DNA from: Glycine soja
Taxonomy: Eukaryota > Streptophyta > Magnoliopsida > Fabales > Fabaceae
Length of the DNA stretch: 64,000 bases
NCBI RefSeq assembly: GCF_004193775.1
Contig: NC_041008.1
Location: 13,969,731 to 14,033,730, forward strand
Direction of reading: 5' to 3'
This document shows positions 24,527 to 35,098 of the stretch, piece by piece (position 1 is the first letter of the stretch; the number at the start of each line of letters is the position of its first letter). Both the position numbers and the translations under genes were made by a program. The notes beneath the pieces are model-generated. The model made no database searches. It worked only from the letters and a program-made list of their open reading frames with translations, and was not told the DNA's origin.

Positions 24527-24647
24527 AACTTAGGTTGTTCCAAGCTCTAGGTCTTAAAAGGTAGCAGCAAATTTCCCTTAAAAACTATACATATAATCCA
24601 ATTTTGTACATTCCATTTTTTTCAAACAGTCCAAACCTTAACAAGGC
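24527..24647. repeat. Internal duplication C, copy 1
   Basis: Direct repeat of 45624-45803. Shared: CTTAAAAGGTA, CAGCAAATTTCCCTTA, AATCCAATTTTGTA and TCCAAACCTTAACAAGGC. The far copy holds about 60 extra bases in the middle. Confidence 0.75.
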
Positions 24648-24989
24648 CACGTCTCTTTTAATCTCATCACTGGTAACGCTAATACTTAAAATAATAGAGG
24701 TGTCCCTAATACCAAATTTGCCTTGGTGTCTCATCACTATACTATCAGAATAGCAAATTTGCCTTTGTGGCACATCAGGGCAGTAGAGGTGTCCCTAATA
24801 CCAATGTTGTTTCAAAGAAAAAAAAGGAACAGAGATTCACCTATTTGGACATTTATAGAGGTTTCAAATGAAAATATCAAGTGCTTAAATAAATGAAATC
24901 ATCCTTGTGAATTTATAAATTTTCCTATTGTTGGAGGTAAGACTCACTTGACTAAGGTACAAAGGAGACAAGCATAGAAGACTGAGTTG

Positions 24990-25162
24990 CCAAATCAGTG
25001 CAGAAGCCCTTCTTGGAAAACTGAAACCGATGACAAGTTTTGTTTCACAAACAACTTGAGTACTGATGCCGACTTTTATTCTGTCAATAATGACAGTACT
25101 GATGATGAAGAAATGGACGAATGGTTTCGAAAAAAAGTTGGATTCTACAACAGTTTTATTTA
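24990..25162 (+). other. Possible captured exon, family not recognised
   Basis: An open stretch of about 57 codons reads KTELPNQCRSPSWKTE, then a polar, acidic segment (NDSTDDEEMDEWFRKK) and ends VGFYNSFI plus stop. A stop codon lies just before it, and the same frame upstream reads THLTKVQRRQA. The composition is unlike the surrounding AT-rich DNA and resembles plant coding sequence. I do not recognise the family. It lies among host gene fragments on the same strand and may be another captured exon (inference). Confidence 0.3.
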
Positions 25163-25639
25163 ACTCGTCCATTCTATGTAGGGAACAATTGACAATAACA
25201 TTTGCTGACTTGTAAGAAACTATGGATGAAATGACAATGATTAAACCTCACATTATTTTGTGGCAACCCAGGTATCATAATACAATGTTATAAGACTCAG
25301 TTCACATCATTTTAACCACTTAATTTAACAAAAATATGCTTAAACAGTGAGTGGCAGTAGACTAGCCTCAACACCTTCAGAGTATTGTATTTAACTTGAT
25401 TAGAAAAGGGTTAGATTATTGTTTGTAAGGTTCATATAATGAATAATGATGATGCCCCCTGACCCCTCACCCTTTCCATTTATACTGCTACATTTCAGAT
25501 TTTACTAACATTTCCAATTGCTGTGGGGAAGTAAATTGAAAGAGAAATGAACTTAAAAGGCTTCCTAATTAACAAACAAGTATTTCGTGTCCCAAAAATC
25601 ATATAAAACATAAATGATCACTAAGTCGGGTTAAACGCA

Positions 25640-25808
25640 CATACCTCGAAAGATGATCATTACGAACTTCAACAAGTGCAGGGATGCAGGAAAATGGCAC
25701 AAAAAAATATGTACTTGTGAACATGAGATCTAATCTGTACCATGAATGGGGGAAAGAATCAAAACAACAACTTAAACAATACAACGGCAGCCACAACTTA
25801 AGCTATTA
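25640..25808. repeat. Internal duplication A, copy 2
   Basis: Direct repeat of 20630-20806. It ends just before the gypsy insertion point. Confidence 0.65.
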
Positions 25809-25823
25809 AGGCATCAATGGGAC

Positions 25824-26231
25824 TGATACGGGTACAGGGTATGAAGAAGAAGATGCTGAGGAAGAAGAAGATCAGAGTTCAGCTCAAGAGAAGAAAAAAG
25901 GGGTGCAAGGAGAAGAAAAGCCCAAAAGAAGGATTGTTAAGCCCAGCTACTTAAAGGATTACGTTTAAAGAAAAGAATACATCTACATAGCAGCCTCATA
26001 CACTCAGCCTCATGCTTAATAGGAAAATTGTTAAGAGATACATAACCAATTCTGTTACTTCCATATTCTAGAATGATTCCTACTTATCCAGCTCAGCACA
26101 ATTCTGTTATGAAACCACCTATATAATACCATGTAATAATGATTATGAGGCAATGAGAATATTCAAGTTTTCCTTACCTTCTTACTTTCTTCTTTGAGGA
26201 GGATTCTGGACCTCGAATTCCAGAGCCAACA
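25824..26231 (+). repeat. Gypsy 5' LTR
   Basis: 408 bp, begins TGATACGGG and ends GAGCCAACA. A TATA-like TATATAATA lies at about 26120-26128. The first ~140 bp encode, in the 3' copy, the C-terminal tail of pol. It differs from the 3' LTR at six sites, all with G or C here and A or T there. Confidence 0.95.
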
Positions 26232-26232
26232 C

Positions 26233-26246
26233 TGGTGCTTTCATTG
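26233..26246 (+). promoter_or_regulatory. Gypsy primer-binding site
   Basis: TGGTGCTTTCATTG starts one base after the 5' LTR. TGG would pair with the CCA end of a tRNA. It is not the usual initiator-Met site (TGGTATCAGAGC). I cannot name the tRNA with confidence. Confidence 0.6.
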
Positions 26247-26260
26247 TTCTTCCCGCTCCC

Positions 26261-28662
26261 ATGGCCGAATCCAGCAACGATCGTGTCGAGGCTGCCTTAG
26301 CCCGACTAACTTCACGCATAGAGGACCTTCTGCAACACGTTACCCCCTCTGCTTCCCCTTCCTTTCCACCTCGTAGCCCGATACCTGCACATTCACATAG
26401 AATGAAGTTAGATGTACCGAGATTTGATGGTACGGATCCTCTTGGGTGGATTTTTAAAATCACCCAGTTCTTTGAGTACCACGGTACCCCGGATCACGAC
26501 CGCATCACCATTGCAGCATTTTACATGGAGGGAAGAGCCCTTGCTTGGTTCCAGTGGATGTCAAGCAACGGACAATTCACCTCCTGGCCTGTATTTCTAC
26601 AGGCACTGCAAAATCGTTTTGCCCCAAGTCAGTATGAGGACCCCTCAGGGTCTTTGTTCAAGCTTACACAGAGGACAACGGTGACGGAATACTTATCTGA
26701 ATTTGAGGAATTGGCCAATAGGGTGGTTGGACTCCCGGCTCCATTCCTGCTCAGCTGCTTCGTATTTGGACTCGTGCCGGAGATTCGCCGCGAGGTGATG
26801 GTGAACCAACCCCTCATCGTGGCCCAGGCGGCAGGGCTAGCCCGTCTCCACGAGGAGAAGCTCCGCGACTTCCGTTTTGACTTCCGCCAAATCCCACGAC
26901 CCCGCGCGCCGCCGCCGCCGCCATTGGCTCCAACGCAGCCTCCGCCGCTCACACCCTTTGCTTCTCCCCGCTTCTCACCCCTTCCTCCTCTCTTGCCCTC
27001 ACCTCCGCGTCCGTTCCCGTCACCACCACCCACGGTCCGCCGGCTGACCCCAGAGGAGCTAGCCTCCCGCCTCGAGCGCGGCCTCTGCTTCTCCTGCGAC
27101 GAGAAGTTCCACAAGGGGCATAGGTGCACCCCTAGGGTTCACCTGCTGATAGCAGATGAGGACGACCCTCTCGAGCACGTGGGTTCAAATATAGACCCAG
27201 CTGACCCAGGCGACCCGACTCCAGGCCCAATTGAGTTACCCGAAACCCCAGCCCACATCAGCCTCAACTCCCTCGCGGGCCACCTTGCCCCAGAGACTCT
27301 GCGGCTCGTCGGTCACATCTCCAGCCACCCCATCCTGGTCCTGATTGACAGTGGGAGTACCCACAATTTCATTCAGGACCAGCTCGTGGCCCAATTGGGG
27401 CTACCCTGTCGGCCCACCACTCCATTGAAGGTCCTCGTTGGCAATGGCCAGCATTTGCAGTGCCACACGACTTGTGATTCCACCACCATCGACCTTCAGC
27501 AACATTCCTTCGCCGTCGACCTCTATGTCCTTCCGATTGCCGGCGCCAACGTCATCCTTGGCGTGCAATGGTTACAATCTCTAGGCCCTATTTTAACTGA
27601 TTATACTAAGCTCAGTATGCAGTTTTTCCATGATGGCAGGATAGTCGAGCTCCAAGGTGATCCTGTGGCTCAACGAGACTTGCTCTCCTCCCCTCAATTC
27701 CGACGTGTCTGCCGCAATCAACCCAACAGCATTTGCTTCCACATTACGGTGCTCCCTGAGGATTCCGAACTCGCGTTGACCATCCCCGTTGACCCGCAAG
27801 TCCAGCACCTTCTCCATCAATTTTCCGTTCTCTTTCAGGACCCGACAACGCTCCCACCGGCACGAGATACTGATCACCAAATTCACTTGCGTCCAGATGC
27901 CACCCCCGTCAATGTTCGACCATACAAATATCCTTATTATCAAAAGCGCGAGATTGAGACTCAGGTTGAGGCAATGCTCCAACGCGGCATCATTCAGCCC
28001 AGCAAGAGTCCTTTCTCTTCGTCGGTGCTGTTGGTGAAGAAATCCGACAATACCTGGAGGTTCTGCGTGGACTACCGTGCATTGAACGCCTTAACAATCA
28101 AGGATCATTTCCCAATCCCCACCATTGATGAGCTCTTGGATGAGCTCGGCGGCGCGAGTTGCTTCTCAAAACTGGATTTGCTGCAAGGGTATCACCAGAT
28201 ACACATGCAATCGGAGGACATTCCCAAAACAACTTTCCGGACGCACCACGGGCACTTTGAATTTAAGGTTATGCCCTTTGGCCTCTGCAATGCGCCCTCT
28301 TCGTTTCAGGCGACAATGAACACTCTCTTCAGGCCTTACCTTCAACGCTTTATCATCGTCTTCTTCGACGATATTCTCATCTACAGCGTCTCCCTCAGCG
28401 ACCACTTGCGTCACCTCCAAACAACCTTTCAGGTGTTATATGACAATCACTTCGTTCTGAAGCTCTCCAAGTGTCTTTTCGCTCAACCTCAGGTGGAGTA
28501 TTTGGGTCACCTCGTCTCGCACCGCGGCGTTTAACCAGTGGCTTCAAAGATTGCAGCCATTGCGCAGTGGCCCATTCCACGCTCCGTTCGTGCTCTACGC
28601 AGTTTCTTGGGACTTGCCGGTTTTTATCGCCGATTCATCTGTGGGTACGCCACCATTGCGCC
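26261..28662 (+). pseudogene. Gypsy gag-pol, first part (gag, protease, RT), broken
   Basis: A 757-codon open frame (26261-28534) opens at the first ATG after the primer site. Gag covers about residues 50-190, then a proline-rich linker (~215-275), zinc knuckle CFSCDEKFHKGHRC (~277-290), aspartic protease DSGSTHNFI (~363), and reverse transcriptase with FCVDYRALN (~600), PFGLCNAPSSFQ and FFDDILIYS (~700), the catalytic DD pair. A TAA at 28532 interrupts the thumb region. The same frame continues as PVASKIAAIAQWPIPRS and FLGLAGFYRRFI up to 28662, where the copia element is inserted. Gag and pol share one frame, as usual in this clade. Confidence 0.92.
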
Positions 28663-29829
28663 TGTTAGACAAGTGGCCTCAGATATCTTAAGAAGGGGGG
28701 GGGTTGAATTAAGATATCCGAAACTTTTTCCCCTAATTAAAAATCTATCTTACTTTTTACTTAAGTTATGAATTCCCTTAATGACAATCTTCTTAAATAT
28801 TAATTCAAATGAAGCAACTTGAATATGAATATAAAGCAATAATAAATAAAGGAGATTAAGGGAAGAGAAAATGCAAACTCAGTTTTATACTGGTTCGGCC
28901 ACACCCTTGTGCCTACGTCCAGTCCCCAAGCAACCCGCTTGAGAGTTCCACTAACTTGTAAATTCCTTTTACAAGTTCTAAACACACAAGGACAACCCTT
29001 CCTTTGTGTTTAGAGATTCTTTACAACAAGAGACTCACAGTCTCTTAATCCCTTAGAGAATGAGAAGAAGAAGAGGAACAAATCTCTCTTGAAAGAGATG
29101 GATTTTACAGACTGAGCACTCAATTAATTCCTTAATGAATTGCAATTGAATTGGCCAAGGAATTCTTTAAGAGGATAAAATGAAATTGCTTTTTGAGAGG
29201 ATAAACACTTTGTAGTTCTGAAAAATCTCTAAGCAATTTCGTGTTTAAGTCACATATATATAGACCATTGGTGGTCATGAGTAAAGCCTTTGAAAAGTTG
29301 TGACTCTTGAAATTATTTTTCTGAAATTCCTGTCTGGTAATCGATTACAGCAATTGTGTAATCGATTACAGCTTTTAAAATTTGAATTAAAACGTTTACT
29401 AACTGCTGGTAATCGATTACCACAATTGTGTAATCGATTACAGCTTTTAAAATTTGAATTAAAACGTTTACTAACTGCTGGTAATCGATTACCACAATTG
29501 TGTAATCGATTACAGCTTTTAAAATTTCGAATTCAAATTTTTATAGCTGTTATAAAACGTATTTGGCCACTGGTAATCGATTACATCCTCTGGTAATCGA
29601 TTACCAGAGAGTAAAAGCTTTGAAAAACACTTTTTATTTTAAATCACTTGGCCAAACCTTTGCTAATTCAATTAGGAATTCCCTTCCTAATATTCTAGTG
29701 ATCATCTTGATGTTGTGACTTGTAATCTTGAAGTATTGTCTTGAATTTTAATCTTGAAAAGCCCATTTGCATCAATTGCAACACATCATCATGATCATCA
29801 TCAAAACATCAAAGCCAATTGCATCTACA
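28663..29829 (-). repeat. Copia 3' LTR (left copy)
   Basis: 1,167 bp with eight copies of the palindrome GTAATCGATTAC between 29337 and 29604. They lie upstream, in element orientation, of a TATA-like TATATATA at about 29254-29262. Short open frames inside (for example 29300-29596) are repeat artefacts, not genes. Confidence 0.95.
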
Positions 29830-29830
29830 A

Positions 29831-30020
29831 TCTCCCCCTTTTTGATGATGACAATACAATACCTGAAATCAAGATTCAAGCAAGCAACAAACAATTGTAT
29901 ATAGATAAAGTGTGCATCCGTTTTCTCCCCCTATATTTCGGAATACATGATCACTTGATTTCTAAGTTTGTTAAGCTTTTTCTTAAGCTTTTGCTACAAC
30001 CTTTTTCTCCCCCTTTGGAA
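29831..30020 (-). promoter_or_regulatory. Polypurine tract and two extra PPT-like tracts
   Basis: On the minus strand AAAAAGGGGGAGA (29831-29843) sits one base before the 3' LTR and primes plus-strand synthesis. Similar AGGGGGAGA-type tracts recur at about 29923-29932 and 30004-30014. Multiple purine tracts are a known hallmark of Sireviruses. Confidence 0.75.
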
Positions 30021-30294
30021 ACATCAAAAAGCCAAAGAACTCGGAAATCAACACAGTTATAACAATGGAGTAGCAAGATATAAGTATCAGAGTATTAAAT
30101 CCAATAAGCCAAACTCATAATCAAGAAAATAATCAAACCAGAATTCAAATAACATAAAATGTCAACAACCACAAAATATCCAAGACTGAAACACAAGAAA
30201 AATAAGCAAAGTACTTAGCATAATAATGTAAATTCTAAGAAACTAAAAGCCAAAATACACGGCTTATAAAAGATAAATAAGCAGAATCTAAAAT

Positions 30295-31431
30295 CTAAGA
30301 AGACGGAGGAGGTGGTGGAAGATCAAAACTCTGACGAATGTATCCGACATCCTCTTCAAGCTGTGTAAGACGAATGTCCATACCGGCAAAGCGTGAATCT
30401 AACGAGTCAAAGCGGTCACCAACATACGAACGAAGACCCCGTAATTCGGAGAGGACTTCATTCATGAGTGCGGAATCTTCACGTTGAGGGGGAGGTGAAG
30501 GAGTACGTTCATCTTGAGGAGGGAGTGCATCCTTCTTCAGCCATTGTCCATTCCGATCTTTACGATACCCAAAGGAGGTCACTGCTCCAGCACCAATTGC
30601 AAAGGAACGCTTGACTTGAACAAAGGGTTCATCATCAAGCGGAATTTGAAAATGACGCAAAAACAGAGTAATCAAATGTGGATAAGGAAGAGGTGCATTG
30701 GCCCGTAATGCCTTATGCATTCGGTACCGAACCAAATGGGCCCAGTCGATCTGACGACCGGTTAGAAAAGCCCACATAAGAATCAAATCCTCCTCAGAGG
30801 CTTGTGCTAAATTTGAAGACCGAGGAAGCAAAATCCTAACAATGATATAATGCATGATGCGATTATCAAAAGTTAATGACCCGGCCAACAATCTACCGGT
30901 CATGTCAGCTTGATCATTGCAGACCATGCGACGAGCATCATGACTCGAATAATCGAATTTCCAGTCATCAACAATGGTGCCCTCAAAAGGTGCACCTTGA
31001 CTGGGTAAATGAGTCAAAGAAAAGAAAAGTGACTGATCAATGACCATAGAAGTACCATGCACCTCAGACATAATAATACCATCCTGAATTTTTAAATTGC
31101 AGTAGAAGACCTTTACAAGTTCAGGATAATATGACAATTTAAATGACATGAAATCAACAAGACCAGAATTTTGAAACACTTGATAGCAATCAAACGTTTC
31201 ATCATTAAAGAACTCTACGTCTAGATACTTAGGGTCTAAGATTATTCTAGAAGAAAACTGAGAAAGGTACCGTAGACGTTGATCATCGGATGAAAACAAT
31301 GTTGATGATCTTGGAGATGACAAAGAAGGAGGAATAGGTGCTGTGGGTGCTCCGGATGGGCCGTGACGGCGATGGGCAGCAGCGGTAGCGGTGGAGGATG
31401 ATCCCTTTCTCTTCTTTGATGGCTCTGCCAT
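30295..31431 (-). CDS. Copia ORF3, putative plant-transposon-protein domain
   Basis: An intact 378-codon ORF downstream of pol, in the place of the so-called envelope-like ORF of SIRE1-type elements. It starts MAEPSKKRKGSSS, with a KKRK nuclear-localisation-like cluster at residues 5-9 and a low-complexity S/P/A region to ~45. A folded central part (~55-280) contains FSSRIILDPKYLDVEFF, FSLTHLPSQGAPF and MWAFLTGRQIDWAHLV, resembling the 'putative plant transposon protein' domain of Athila and SIRE elements. The C-terminus (~310-370) looks coiled-coil (LRGLRSYVGDRFDSLDSRF) and ends in a proline run. I see no signal peptide or transmembrane helix, so a true envelope role is doubtful. A palindrome array and TATA-like box lie just upstream. 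Function unknown. Confidence 0.8.
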   Translation of the reverse strand: MAEPSKKRKGSSSTATAAAHRRHGPSGAPTAPIPPSLSSPRSSTLFSSDDQRLRYLSQFSSRIILDPKYLDVEFFNDETFDCYQVFQNSGLVDFMSFKLSYYPELVKVFYCNLKIQDGIIMSEVHGTSMVIDQSLFFSLTHLPSQGAPFEGTIVDDWKFDYSSHDARRMVCNDQADMTGRLLAGSLTFDNRIMHYIIVRILLPRSSNLAQASEEDLILMWAFLTGRQIDWAHLVRYRMHKALRANAPLPYPHLITLFLRHFQIPLDDEPFVQVKRSFAIGAGAVTSFGYRKDRNGQWLKKDALPPQDERTPSPPPQREDSALMNEVLSELRGLRSYVGDRFDSLDSRFAGMDIRLTQLEEDVGYIRQSFDLPPPPPSS

Positions 31432-31611
31432 TTGATGAAGTTTTTCTGGATTTTGATCGGTGGAAGTGAAAGAGGAGTGAAAAAGAGGAAGATTGGGCTT
31501 TACGGGACGTGATTTGGTGAAGAATTGAGTGAGAATCGAAGGTTTGAAGTTCTAGGTATGGAGGAAAACGTGGAGGAAGCTTTGGCTGCGCATGAGCTCA
31601 GATTTCGTGAG

Positions 31612-31765
31612 TATTTATAGAAGATGACGCATTGTAATCGATTACAGGTATTGGTAATCGATTACAGGCCCAATAAGCCTTCTGGTAATCGATTACAGGA
31701 TGTTGTAATCGATTACAGGCTGCCTGTTCATGTGTAATCGATTACACTGGATGGTAATCGATTAC
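31612..31765 (-). promoter_or_regulatory. Putative internal promoter of copia ORF3
   Basis: Six copies of GTAATCGATTAC (starts 31634, 31654, 31685, 31705, 31734, 31754) are followed, in element orientation, by TATAAATA at about 31612-31620, then about 180 bases to the ORF3 start at 31431. The same order, palindromes then TATA box, occurs in the LTR. Function is inferred from arrangement only. Confidence 0.55.
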
Positions 31766-32005
31766 CAGAGCCTATCCTAGGCTAGTTTCTAAGAGAATAT
31801 CTATATTTATGCTCAAATACATCCTATATGTCTAATTTTCACTACTAATACACTAAATTCAATCATTCAATTACTATATACACAAGAAATCATAAATTCT
31901 ATCATAAAAACAAGAATTCAAACAAGATCAACCAAAATAATCTACAATCAAAAGGTAAAAAATAAATCAACCAATCAATCAACCAATCAATCAACCAATC
32001 AATTC

Positions 32006-35000
32006 CTATTTTTCTAAATCTCTTACATCTAAGAGACCTAATTCTCTTCTAATAGAGAAAAACACTTCCTTGGGGAGAGGTTTAGTGAAAATATCAGCAA
32101 GTTGATTCTTAGTATCAACAAATTCTAATACACAATCTCCCTTTAAGACATGATCTCTAAGAAAGTGGTGTCTAATCTCTATGTGTTTAGTTCTTGAATG
32201 TTGAACTGGGTTTTTGGATAGATTTATGGCACTAGTATTATCACACTTAATAGGTATGCGATCAAGAATGATGCCATAGTCAGATAATTGTTGCTTCATC
32301 CATAAAATTTGTGCACAACAACTACCGGCAGAGATATACTCCGCTTCAGCAGTAGATAAAGCAACACTGTTTTGTTTCTTACTATGCCATGAGACAAGAG
32401 CCGATCCAATAAATTGACAAGTTCCACTTGTACTTTTTCTATCAGTTTTAGATCCGGCAAAATCAGAATCAGAATATCCTATTAAGTTACATGTTGAATT
32501 CTTAGGATACCATAATCCTAAATTGATTGTTCCTAATAGATATCTCATGATTCTCTTTACTGCACTTAGATGTGATTGTTTGGGGTTGGATTGAAACCTA
32601 GCACACATGCATACACTAAACATAATATCAGGTCTACTAGCAGATAAATAAAGAAGAGATCCGATCATACCTCGATATTGTTTTATGTCTATAGACTGAC
32701 CAGATTCATCTTTATCTAAGTAACAATTAGTGCTCATCGGTGTAGACATGTGTTTTGCACTATCCATCCCAAATCTTTTGATCAATTCCTTGCAGTATTT
32801 GGATTGATTGATGAATATACCTTCTTGAGTTTGCTTGATTTGTAATCCCAGAAAGTACTTTAGTTCTCCCATCATTGACATTTCAAATTCACTTTGCATA
32901 TCAAGGGAAAACTCCTTGCACAATGAATCATTAGTGGATCCAAAAATTATATCATCAACATATATTTGAACCAACAAAATATCATTATGCCTTCTCTTTA
33001 TGAATAATGTGGTATCCACTTTACCTCTGGAGAATTCTTTTTCAAGAAGAAAATTACTTAATCGTTCATACCATGCCCTAGGGGCTTGTTTCAAACCATA
33101 AAGAGCCTTTTGTAATTTATAAACATGGTTTGGTTTTTCAGAAATTTCAAAACCAGGGGGTTGTTCAACATATACCTCTTCTTGAATTAAGCCATTTAGA
33201 AAGGCACTCTTAACATCCATTTGATAAAGTTTAAAGTTCATTATGGATGCATATGCCAAAAGCATTCTAATGGCTTCTAATCTTGCAACAGGAGCATATG
33301 TTTCTTCATAGTCTATCCCCTCTTCTTGATTATACCCTTTTGCGACTAACCTGGCTTTATTTCTAATAATTATACCATGTTCATCTAATTTATTTCTAAA
33401 AACCCATTTTGTTCCAATAACAGGATAATTTTCAGGTTTTTCTACTAATTTCCATACATTGTTTCTTTCAAATTGGTTTAGTTCTTCTTGCATGGCAATG
33501 ATCCAATTATCATCTACTATGGCTTCTTTTATATTTTTAGGTTCAATCATAGATACAAAAGCCATATTATTGCATAAATCTTTAAGAGAATGTCTAGTTG
33601 TTACCCCTTTTGAGATATCACCAATAATATTGTCGAGGGGATGATCTCTTGAAGTTTTCCATTCTCTTGGGAGTACATCATTGGATTTGCCTTCTTCTGG
33701 AGGATCTTCATTGTTTCCTTTGTCATTTCCTTTGGAATCTTGTTCATGAATGTTCATATGTTCTAAAGAATCTGCAATGTCATCTAGCATATTCTTTGTT
33801 GACAATATAGCATTAGATTCATCAAAGGTAACATGAATGGATTCCTCTATATTCATAGTTCTCTTATTATATATTCTATATGCTTTGCTTTGTAAAGAAT
33901 ATCCAAGAAAAATGCCTTCATCAGATTTTGCATCGAATTTTCCTAGATTATCTTTACCATTATTAAGTACAAAGCACTTGCACCCAAAAACATGTAGATG
34001 AGAAATATTAGGTTTTCTACCGTTAAATAACTCATATGGGGTTTTCTTTAAAATAGGTCTTATCAAGGCTCTATTCATGATGTAACATGCAGTATTGACA
34101 GCTTCAGCCCAAAAATACTTTGGAAGAGAAGTATCATTTAATAAAGTTCTTGCAATTTCTTCCAATGACCTATTTTTCCTCTCAACAACTCCATTTTGTT
34201 GAGGAGTTCTTGGTGCAGAAAAATTATGTTCAATACCATGTTCATCACAAAATAATTCAAAATCTTTATTTTCAAATTCACCCCCATGATCACTTCTAAT
34301 GGATGCAATCTTGAGATTTTTCTTGTTTTGTATGACTTTAGCAAGTTTCCTAAATGCATGGAATGAATCACTTTTATGTGTAATAAATAATGTCCAAGTA
34401 TATCTAGAGAAATCATCAACTATAACTAAAGCATAGTAATTTCCTCCAAAACTCATGGTTCTAGATGGACCAAATAGATCCATATGCAATAACTGTAATG
34501 GTCGAGTGGTTGAAACAACATTTTTAGATTTGAATGAGACTCTTGTTTGTTTGCCCTTTTGACATGCATCGCATAATTTATCTTTTTCAAATTTCAATTT
34601 AGGCAAACCAACTACTAAATCCTTTGAAATTAATTTATTTAAGTGATCCATGTTTATGTGAGCAATTCTTTTATGCCATAACCATGGATCATCATCTTTA
34701 CTTAGAAAGCAATGATTGTTTTCTTGTTTTATGCTTAAGTCTATCATGTAAACATTATTGACTCTATGTCCTACATGCTTTATATCAATGTCATGCTTAT
34801 GTTCTATAAGACATTTCTGAGAATCAAATGATACTAGATAGCCTTTGTCACATAGTTGACTAACGCTAAGCAGGCTATGCTTAAGACCTTCAACAAGTAG
34901 AACATTTTCAATGGAGTTTGAAGAATTTGTACCTATTTTACCCACTCCAAGAATTCTACCTTTGTTGTTGTCACCATATGTTACATGCCCGCTTTTCTTT

Positions 35001-35098
35001 GGAGATATGTGTGTAAAATTTGATGCATCTCCAGTCATATGTTTTGAGCATCCGCTATCTATGTACCACTTCTTTCTCAAAGATACCTGCATAATCAA
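32006..35098 (-). CDS. Copia pol polyprotein (protease, integrase, RT, RNase H)
   Basis: An open frame of 1,030 codons with every expected copia domain. Protease [11 protein letters not shown] is at ~11-21. The gag-pre-integrase zinc site ([12 protein letters not shown]...CDACQKGK) is at ~140-180. The integrase core has D, D and E in MDLFG, SDHGGEF and ERKNRS (~205-310). The copia reverse transcriptase includes [21 protein letters not shown] and [10 protein letters not shown] (~580-715), and RNase H has [16 protein letters not shown] and CDNTSAINL (~850-960). The end, [11 protein letters not shown], is usual for the family. The frame is -1 relative to gag and overlaps the gag stop. No internal stop or frameshift is seen. 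The apparent first codon is TTG, so pol probably has no start of its own and is made as a gag-pol fusion. Confidence 0.93.
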   Translation of the reverse strand: MIMQVSLRKKWYIDSGCSKHMTGDASNFTHISPKKSGHVTYGDNNKGRILGVGKIGTNSSNSIENVLLVEGLKHSLLSVSQLCDKGYLVSFDSQKCLIEHKHDIDIKHVGHRVNNVYMIDLSIKQENNHCFLSKDDDPWLWHKRIAHINMDHLNKLISKDLVVGLPKLKFEKDKLCDACQKGKQTRVSFKSKNVVSTTRPLQLLHMDLFGPSRTMSFGGNYYALVIVDDFSRYTWTLFITHKSDSFHAFRKLAKVIQNKKNLKIASIRSDHGGEFENKDFELFCDEHGIEHNFSAPRTPQQNGVVERKNRSLEEIARTLLNDTSLPKYFWAEAVNTACYIMNRALIRPILKKTPYELFNGRKPNISHLHVFGCKCFVLNNGKDNLGKFDAKSDEGIFLGYSLQSKAYRIYNKRTMNIEESIHVTFDESNAILSTKNMLDDIADSLEHMNIHEQDSKGNDKGNNEDPPEEGKSNDVLPREWKTSRDHPLDNIIGDISKGVTTRHSLKDLCNNMAFVSMIEPKNIKEAIVDDNWIIAMQEELNQFERNNVWKLVEKPENYPVIGTKWVFRNKLDEHGIIIRNKARLVAKGYNQEEGIDYEETYAPVARLEAIRMLLAYASIMNFKLYQMDVKSAFLNGLIQEEVYVEQPPGFEISEKPNHVYKLQKALYGLKQAPRAWYERLSNFLLEKEFSRGKVDTTLFIKRRHNDILLVQIYVDDIIFGSTNDSLCKEFSLDMQSEFEMSMMGELKYFLGLQIKQTQEGIFINQSKYCKELIKRFGMDSAKHMSTPMSTNCYLDKDESGQSIDIKQYRGMIGSLLYLSASRPDIMFSVCMCARFQSNPKQSHLSAVKRIMRYLLGTINLGLWYPKNSTCNLIGYSDSDFAGSKTDRKSTSGTCQFIGSALVSWHSKKQNSVALSTAEAEYISAGSCCAQILWMKQQLSDYGIILDRIPIKCDNTSAINLSKNPVQHSRTKHIEIRHHFLRDHVLKGDCVLEFVDTKNQLADIFTKPLPKEVFFSIRRELGLLDVRDLEK

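Larger units (their letters stand above)
22193..25823. other. Peroxiredoxin 3' UTR then non-coding DNA within CACTA 1
   Basis: About 22193-22310 is likely 3' UTR. The rest is AT-rich, with arms of three internal duplications at 23769-23866, 24527-24647 and 25640-25808. One open stretch on + (about 24990-25162) has coding-like composition but no recognised family; it is listed separately. Confidence 0.5.

Noticed and set aside
26182..27129. Open frames on the minus strand and in other frames across gypsy gag-pol
   Set aside because: They are shadows of the GC-rich gag-pol frame and show no domain of their own.
29300..29596. 98-codon open frame in the copia LTR (also at 37517-37813)
   Set aside because: It is a translation of the palindrome repeats, with an identical copy in the other LTR and no domain.
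29337..29604. Spaced repeats in the copia LTR as a CRISPR array
   Set aside because: The 12-bp palindromes are in a plant LTR retrotransposon, spacers are not unique and the pattern is duplicated in both LTRs. CRISPR arrays do not occur here.
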